Positions 59,502 to 64,000 of a stretch of DNA of 64,000 bases are shown in pieces. The notes below the pieces were generated by a model. It saw only the letters and a program-made list of their open reading frames with translations. It ran no database searches and was not told the DNA's origin. Every line of letters starts with the position of its first letter. Position 1 is the stretch's first letter. The stretch lies in assembly GCA_963784885.1 (NCBI GenBank), contig CAWATA010000002.1:310001-374000 (forward strand), written 5' to 3'. Source of the DNA: RHKX01 sp963784885. GTDB lineage: Bacteria > Actinomycetota > Thermoleophilia > Solirubrobacterales > 70-9. A program made the position numbers and the translations under genes.

Positions 59502-60394
59502 GGTCGATGCTCTCCTACTCGCCCCGCCCCGGCCCCCTCGGGCGGGCGCGACCCTGGATCGCGGCTGTCTACCTGGCTCCCCTCGCCATCGTCGCTTTCA
59601 CCTTCGCGAACCCGCTCGTCCTCCTCGCCGCCGGCTGCGGCGCGTGGATCGCCGGCACGCTCTCGGGAGCGCGACGCAGCGTCGCGCAGCCGCTCCGCTG
59701 GTCCTTCGGGCTCGCTGTGATGGTCGTGGCGGTCAACGCGATCGCGTCCCAGCGCGGCGCCACGATCCTGATCCGCGGCTTCGACCTCCCGGTGCTCGGC
59801 CAGATCGATGTCACCCTCGAAGCGCTCGCGGAGGGCGCGGTGCTGGCGCTGCGGATCGTCGTCGCGCTGCTCGTGTTCGCGGTCTGGTCTGCGTGCGTCG
59901 ATCCCGACCGCGTATTGCGGGCGATCCGCCCCCTCGCCGCCCGCTCGGCGCTGACGGCGACGCTGGTCAGCCGGCTCGTCCCGATCGCCGCCGCGGACGG
60001 TGCCCGGATGGCCGAGGCCGCCAGGTTGCGCGGGCCCGCCGCCGCGCCGGTCGGCCGCGCCGCGCTCGCCCGGCGGCTCGTCGCCGGGTCGCTCGACCGC
60101 TCCGTCGACATCGCCGCGACCCTGGAGCTCCGCGGTTACGGCCTCGGGATCCGCTCGCGGATGCCCCGCCATCCCCGCGAGCGCGGCGAGGCCGCCCTCC
60201 TGGCGGCGGGGATCGCCGGCCTGCTGCTCGTGCTCGCCGCCGGGATCGCGGGGATCGCCGCCTTCGACGCCTATCCGCGGATCGCGATGGACACCGACCC
60301 GGCGACGCTGCTGTTCGCGCTCGCGCTCGCCGCGATCGCCGCCGCGCCGCTGGTCCCCGACGGCCGACGCCGCAGGGGGGCGCGCCGTGGCTGA
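59498..60394 (+). CDS. ECF transporter transmembrane component EcfT (CbiQ family)
   Basis: A 298-residue membrane protein with helices at about 20-60, 68-90, 100-130 and 230-290, and the CbiQ-type coupling motifs with two Ala-Arg-Gly-like segments, ARMAEAARLRGPAAAP and LELRGYGLG. It links the S-component to the ATPases. It overlaps the upstream lipoprotein gene (ATGA) and the ATPase gene (8 bases). Confidence 0.9.
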   Translation: MRSMLSYSPRPGPLGRARPWIAAVYLAPLAIVAFTFANPLVLLAAGCGAWIAGTLSGARRSVAQPLRWSFGLAVMVVAVNAIASQRGATILIRGFDLPVLGQIDVTLEALAEGAVLALRIVVALLVFAVWSACVDPDRVLRAIRPLAARSALTATLVSRLVPIAAADGARMAEAARLRGPAAAPVGRAALARRLVAGSLDRSVDIAATLELRGYGLGIRSRMPRHPRERGEAALLAAGIAGLLLVLAAGIAGIAAFDAYPRIAMDTDPATLLFALALAAIAAAPLVPDGRRRRGARRG

Positions 60395-62003
60395 GCCGGC
60401 GCTCGAGATCGAGCGGCTCGACTACCGCTACCCCGGTGCGGGCGCACTCGCGCTCGAGGGCCTCGATCTGACGATCGAGCCGGGGGAGTTCGTGGTCCTG
60501 GCCGGTCGTTCCGGCTCCGGCAAGAGCACCCTGCTGCGAGCCGCCTGCGGCCTCGTGCCGCACTTCCACGGCGGCGAGATCGCCGGCTCGATCACGGTCG
60601 GCGGCCGCTCGACCCGGACGACCGGACCCGCGGAGCTCGCGACGTCGGTCGGCTTCGTCGCCCAGGAGCCCGAGACCCAGGTCGTCTCGACGACGGTCCG
60701 GGCCGAGCTCGAGCTGCCGCTGGAGCTGCGCGGCGCAGGCACCGTCGAGTCCGCCAGGGCGGTGGAGGAGACGGCGCTTGCGCTGGCAATCGAGCCGCTG
60801 CTCGATCGGACGACCGGCTCGCTCTCGGGCGGAGAGCTGCAGCGCGTGGCTCTCGGTGCGGCGCTGGTGACCGGCCCCCCGCTTCTGCTCCTCGACGAGC
60901 CGACCTCGCAGCTCGACCCGGTCGCCGGCGACGAGTTGATCGCGCTGCTCCGGCGGCTGAACGAGGAGTGGGGAGTGACGGTCCTGCTCGGCGAGCACCG
61001 CCTCGAGCGCTGTCTCAGCGCGGCCGACCGGGTCGTCGCCCTCGACCGCGGCCGGATCCTCTACGACGGGTCGCCGACGGGCTTCGGGCCGGCTGCCCTC
61101 GAAGCGGCGCCCGAGCTCGCCACTCCGGTGACCAGGCTCTTCCATCTCGCCGGGATCGATGCCTTCCCGGTCACGGTCAAGGAGGCGCGGAAGCGTCTTG
61201 GCCCCGGCTCGCCGCCGGCCCCCCGCGGCGGAGCGCCGGCGCCCGGGCGACGCGGAACCGGTGACGCGCTGCGCTGCCGCCGGCTCCGGGTCGAGCTCGG
61301 CGCCGGCGAGGAGCTCCGCGAGGTGCTGCGCGGCGTCGAGCTCGCCGTCGACCCGGGCGAGCGGGTCGCGCTGATGGGACCCAACGGCGCCGGCAAGACG
61401 ACGCTGCTTCGAGCCGCGGCCGGGATCCTCGCGCCGCTCTCCGGCTCGATCGAGGTGCCGCGCGGCGCGGCGATGCTGAGCCAGCGTCCCGACGACTACT
61501 TCGTCCGCGAGCGGGTCGACGCCGAGCTTCCCGGCGACGCCGGCCGCGAGGCCCTCGCGGCGGTCGGGCTCGACGTGCCCGGCGGCACCGACCCACGCGA
61601 TCTCTCCGGCGGCGAGCGGCAGCGCCTGGCCCTCGCGATCGCAATGGCGGGGCGCGGGGCCGGCGGCGAGCCCGGCGGACTCGTCTGCCTCGACGAGCCG
61701 ACACGCGGCCTCGACCGGGCGCGCAAGGAGGACCTCTCGAACTGGATCGCCGGCCTCGCCGGGCGCGGCGCGGCGCTGCTCGTCGCGACCCACGACGTCG
61801 AGTTCGCGGCCCGCTTCGCGAACCGGGTCGTCCTGCTCGCGCGCGGCAGGGTGATCGCCGACGGAACGCCGCCGGAGGTGCTCGGGGGTGGCTGGTACTT
61901 CGCGACCGAGACCGCACGGGTGACGGGCGGCCTTGCGATCACCCCCGAGCAGGGCGCCCGGATCCTGTCCGGCGCGGCGGCGTTCCCGGGAGAGCCACGA
62001 TGA
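60387..62003 (+). CDS. ECF transporter double ATPase (EcfA1-EcfA2 fusion)
   Basis: A 538-residue protein with two ABC ATPase domains in one chain. The first has Walker A GRSGSGKST (40-48), signature LSGGELQR and LLLLDEPTSQLD. The second has GPNGAGKTT (about 331), signature LSGGERQR and VCLDEPTRGLD, and ends HDVEFAARFANRVVLLARG. It powers the importer. A Pro/Gly-rich linker (residues of about 265-290) joins the halves. The GTG start is inside ecfT; a longer frame upstream is a shadow. Confidence 0.93.
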   Translation: MAEPALEIERLDYRYPGAGALALEGLDLTIEPGEFVVLAGRSGSGKSTLLRAACGLVPHFHGGEIAGSITVGGRSTRTTGPAELATSVGFVAQEPETQVVSTTVRAELELPLELRGAGTVESARAVEETALALAIEPLLDRTTGSLSGGELQRVALGAALVTGPPLLLLDEPTSQLDPVAGDELIALLRRLNEEWGVTVLLGEHRLERCLSAADRVVALDRGRILYDGSPTGFGPAALEAAPELATPVTRLFHLAGIDAFPVTVKEARKRLGPGSPPAPRGGAPAPGRRGTGDALRCRRLRVELGAGEELREVLRGVELAVDPGERVALMGPNGAGKTTLLRAAAGILAPLSGSIEVPRGAAMLSQRPDDYFVRERVDAELPGDAGREALAAVGLDVPGGTDPRDLSGGERQRLALAIAMAGRGAGGEPGGLVCLDEPTRGLDRARKEDLSNWIAGLAGRGAALLVATHDVEFAARFANRVVLLARGRVIADGTPPEVLGGGWYFATETARVTGGLAITPEQGARILSGAAAFPGEPR

Positions 62004-63985
62004 GCTGGCAGGCCGCCTCGCTGGCGATCCTCGCCGTCGCGATCGCCGGCGGGTTCGCCTGGTTCGAGCGTTCCCGGCCCTCGGCGCGGATCGTCGCCGC
62101 GGTCGCAGCGCTCGCGGCTCTCGGGATCGCCGGCAGGGTCGCGCTCGCGCCGATCCCGAACCTGGTGGCCACGACCGACGTCGCGCTGCTGGCGGGTTAT
62201 GCGCTCGGCGGCGGCCCCGGCTTCGCGGTCGGGGCGCTGTCCGGCCTCGTCTCCAACTTCTGGCTCGGACAGGGACCCTGGACGCCGTGGCAGATGGCCG
62301 GCTGGGGGCTCGTCGGAATCGGCGGGGCCGTCCTCGCGCGGGTCAGCGGCCGCCGGCTCGGGCGCCTCCAGCTGGCTCTCTGGGCGGCGCTCGCGGGTCT
62401 CGCGTACGGCGCGCTGCTCGACCTCTCGGTGATGGTCAGCTATGGAGGTGAGCAGTCATTCGACAGGTACCTGGCGCTGTCGGCACGCGGAATACCGTTC
62501 AATGTGATCCATGCAGCGGGTAACTTCACCTTGATGCTTGCAGCAGGACCCGCCTTGGTGCGCATGCTGGACCGCTACCGCGACAGATTCGACTTCGAAT
62601 GGCGCGATCGGCCGATCGGGCGCGTCGCCGCCTGCCTCGTGCTCGCTCTCTGCGTCGCGGCGCCGCTGTTGGCGCCGCCGAGCAGCGATGCGCGGGCCGG
62701 CGGATCGAGCGCCAAGAAGTGGCTGATCAGCGCCCAGAACAAGAACGGCGGCTACGGGACCGAAGCCGGCGCCGAGTCGAGCGTCGGCATGACCGGGTGG
62801 GCGATGCTCGGGCTCGAGGCGGCCGGGGTCAACCCCCTCGACGTCCGCAGATCCGGGAACACGCCGGTCGGCTACCTGCGGCGCAACGCGGCGTCGGTCA
62901 CCTCGACCGGAGATCTCGAGCGGACTATCATCGCGCTCGTCGGGGCCGGGGTCGACCCGCGCGCCTTCAAAGGCCGCGACCTCGTCAAGGAGCTTCGGGA
63001 CCGCAAGAATCGCGACGGCTCCTACCAGCAGCAGGTCAACCTGACCGCCTACGCGATCCTCGCTCAGAAGGCCGCCGGCGTCGAGAAGTCGAAGCTCGGC
63101 AAGTCAGCGCAGTGGCTGCGCAAGGTTCAGAACAAGGACGGCGGCTGGGGCTCGGTCGCCGACGCCGTCAGCGAGCCCGACAGCACCGGCGCGGTCATGC
63201 AGGCGCTCGCTGTCGCGCCGGGCGGCAAGGGGCAGATCAAGGCGGCGGTCAAGTGGCTGCGCTCGGCCCAGCACGGGACGGGCGGCTGGTCGCTGACGGA
63301 CGGGGCCGCCTCGAACACACAGTCGACGGCGTGGGCCGTGCAGGGCCTGGTCGCCGCCGGCAAGAACCCGGGCTCGTTCCGCCCGAAGGGCACGAATCCC
63401 TACAAGTATCTGAAGAAGCGCCAGCGCTCCGACGGTCACTACAGGTACTCGAGCGCCAGCGACCAGACTCCGGTCTGGGTCACCGCGCAGGGTCTCACCG
63501 CCGCCTACAGCACCGAGTTCCCGATCAAGGCGGTCGAGCGGGCGCCGAAGCCGAAGAAGGACGAGATCAACGACGCGAACACCCCGACGCCCACGTACAG
63601 CGATTTCGGCAGCACCGGCAGCACCTACACGCCTCCGAGCGCTTCCGGTGGCTACGACTTCGGCAGCGGCGGCCTCAACGACTATCTCGATGGCAGCGGC
63701 GGCAGCAGCGGCGGTTCCGGCAGCGCGTCGGGCTCCGGTTTCGGCAAGGACGGACAGATTCCGGGCACGGCTCCGGGTGACGGCAACGTCCCCGAGGAGG
63801 AGGCCGTCACCGCCAGCGGGGCCGGGCGCGAGCGGATCGCCGCAAACGGCGGGGAGGACGCAGCCGCCGAGGAGGCCGACGAGCCCTTCCAGGCCCCGGC
63901 GACCCCGGTGCTGCTCGGCGGCCTCGGCGGCCTCACGGCCCTGCTCGGTGCCGGCTTCCTCTGGTTCAGCCGCCGGCTGCCGTGA
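62000..63985 (+). CDS. ECF S-component fused to an extracellular alpha/alpha-toroid domain
   Basis: A 661-residue protein. Residues 1-200 are an ECF substrate-specific component (RVALAPIPNLVATTDVALL, ALSGLVSNFWLGQGPWTPWQM). A further helix (207-227) leads outside. Residues 237-510 hold about five helical-hairpin repeats with QN-x-DGGW-like turns (AQNKNGGYG, VQNKDGGWGS, AQHGTGGWS, RQRSDGHYR), as in prenyltransferase, squalene-cyclase and transcobalamin alpha6/alpha6 toroids. A Ser/Gly-rich linker (511-632), a final helix (635-657) and a basic tail follow. The S-domain is predicted to carry the substrate and the toroid to capture it. Riboswitch and DUF4430 partners point to cobalamin. Confidence 0.85.
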   Translation: MSWQAASLAILAVAIAGGFAWFERSRPSARIVAAVAALAALGIAGRVALAPIPNLVATTDVALLAGYALGGGPGFAVGALSGLVSNFWLGQGPWTPWQMAGWGLVGIGGAVLARVSGRRLGRLQLALWAALAGLAYGALLDLSVMVSYGGEQSFDRYLALSARGIPFNVIHAAGNFTLMLAAGPALVRMLDRYRDRFDFEWRDRPIGRVAACLVLALCVAAPLLAPPSSDARAGGSSAKKWLISAQNKNGGYGTEAGAESSVGMTGWAMLGLEAAGVNPLDVRRSGNTPVGYLRRNAASVTSTGDLERTIIALVGAGVDPRAFKGRDLVKELRDRKNRDGSYQQQVNLTAYAILAQKAAGVEKSKLGKSAQWLRKVQNKDGGWGSVADAVSEPDSTGAVMQALAVAPGGKGQIKAAVKWLRSAQHGTGGWSLTDGAASNTQSTAWAVQGLVAAGKNPGSFRPKGTNPYKYLKKRQRSDGHYRYSSASDQTPVWVTAQGLTAAYSTEFPIKAVERAPKPKKDEINDANTPTPTYSDFGSTGSTYTPPSASGGYDFGSGGLNDYLDGSGGSSGGSGSASGSGFGKDGQIPGTAPGDGNVPEEEAVTASGAGRERIAANGGEDAAAEEADEPFQAPATPVLLGGLGGLTALLGAGFLWFSRRLP

Positions 63986-64000
63986 TCGGGCGCGACAGCG

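Overview
The window is a gene-dense, very GC-rich chromosomal segment with strong G/C bias at third codon positions. It contains no phage, plasmid or insertion-sequence genes. Several traits point to an actinobacterium, most likely class Thermoleophilia (Solirubrobacterales-like): DUF4430, DUF6457 and DUF6458 proteins, a TolB-type propeller with a Lys-rich tail, a MoaD-MoaE fusion, a short-form 6-phosphogluconate dehydrogenase and a gram-positive ECF transporter. The lineage is an inference; there is no rRNA to confirm it.

Layout. 1-9.3 kb: mixed housekeeping genes (methyltransferase, lone PilB/GspE ATPase, DUF547, CBS protein, glycosyltransferase, GreA, GH25 lysozyme, LmeA-like protein). 9.4-11.8 kb: secreted fusion of a glycerophosphodiesterase and a nitrilase-like domain. 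11.8-21 kb: moaA, HNH nuclease, flavin monooxygenase, a molybdate block (HTH-TOBE regulator, MOT1 transporter, DUF6457), a glycosyltransferase/deacetylase pair and a molybdopterin oxidoreductase. 21-32.7 kb: pentose-phosphate/glycolysis genes (gnd, zwf, tal, pgi; ROK kinase, tkt, rpiB) split by a three-gene minus-strand operon. 32.7-39.3 kb: molybdenum-cofactor and molybdoenzyme block (fdhD, YdeP-like oxidoreductase, mobA, moeA, moaD-moaE fusion, moaC, mog/moaB). 39.3-46.4 kb: phosphoesterase, a 1165-residue aldehyde dehydrogenase/alcohol oxidase fusion, an epimerase and a cation/proton antiporter. 46.5-52.8 kb: three TetR paralogs, tRNA-Glu(CTC), tRNA-Leu(CAG), a TolB-like protein and a second antiporter. 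52.8-56.7 kb: a zinc-type ABC importer with a divergent Fur/Zur regulator. 57.3-64 kb: a cobalamin-riboswitch-controlled operon.

The most interesting system is that last operon. After a B12 riboswitch come two exported DUF4430 proteins (the fold family of the C-terminal half of animal transcobalamin), EcfT, a double-ATPase EcfA, and an ECF S-component fused to an extracellular alpha/alpha-toroid domain that resembles the other half of transcobalamin. It reads as a bacterial, membrane-coupled, transcobalamin-like B12 capture and import machine.

A second general observation is that many genes have a TANNNT -10-like hexamer about 6-9 bases before the start codon and no Shine-Dalgarno. This suggests widespread leaderless transcription, and it fixes several start codons. 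No stretch longer than about 300 bases lacks a gene.
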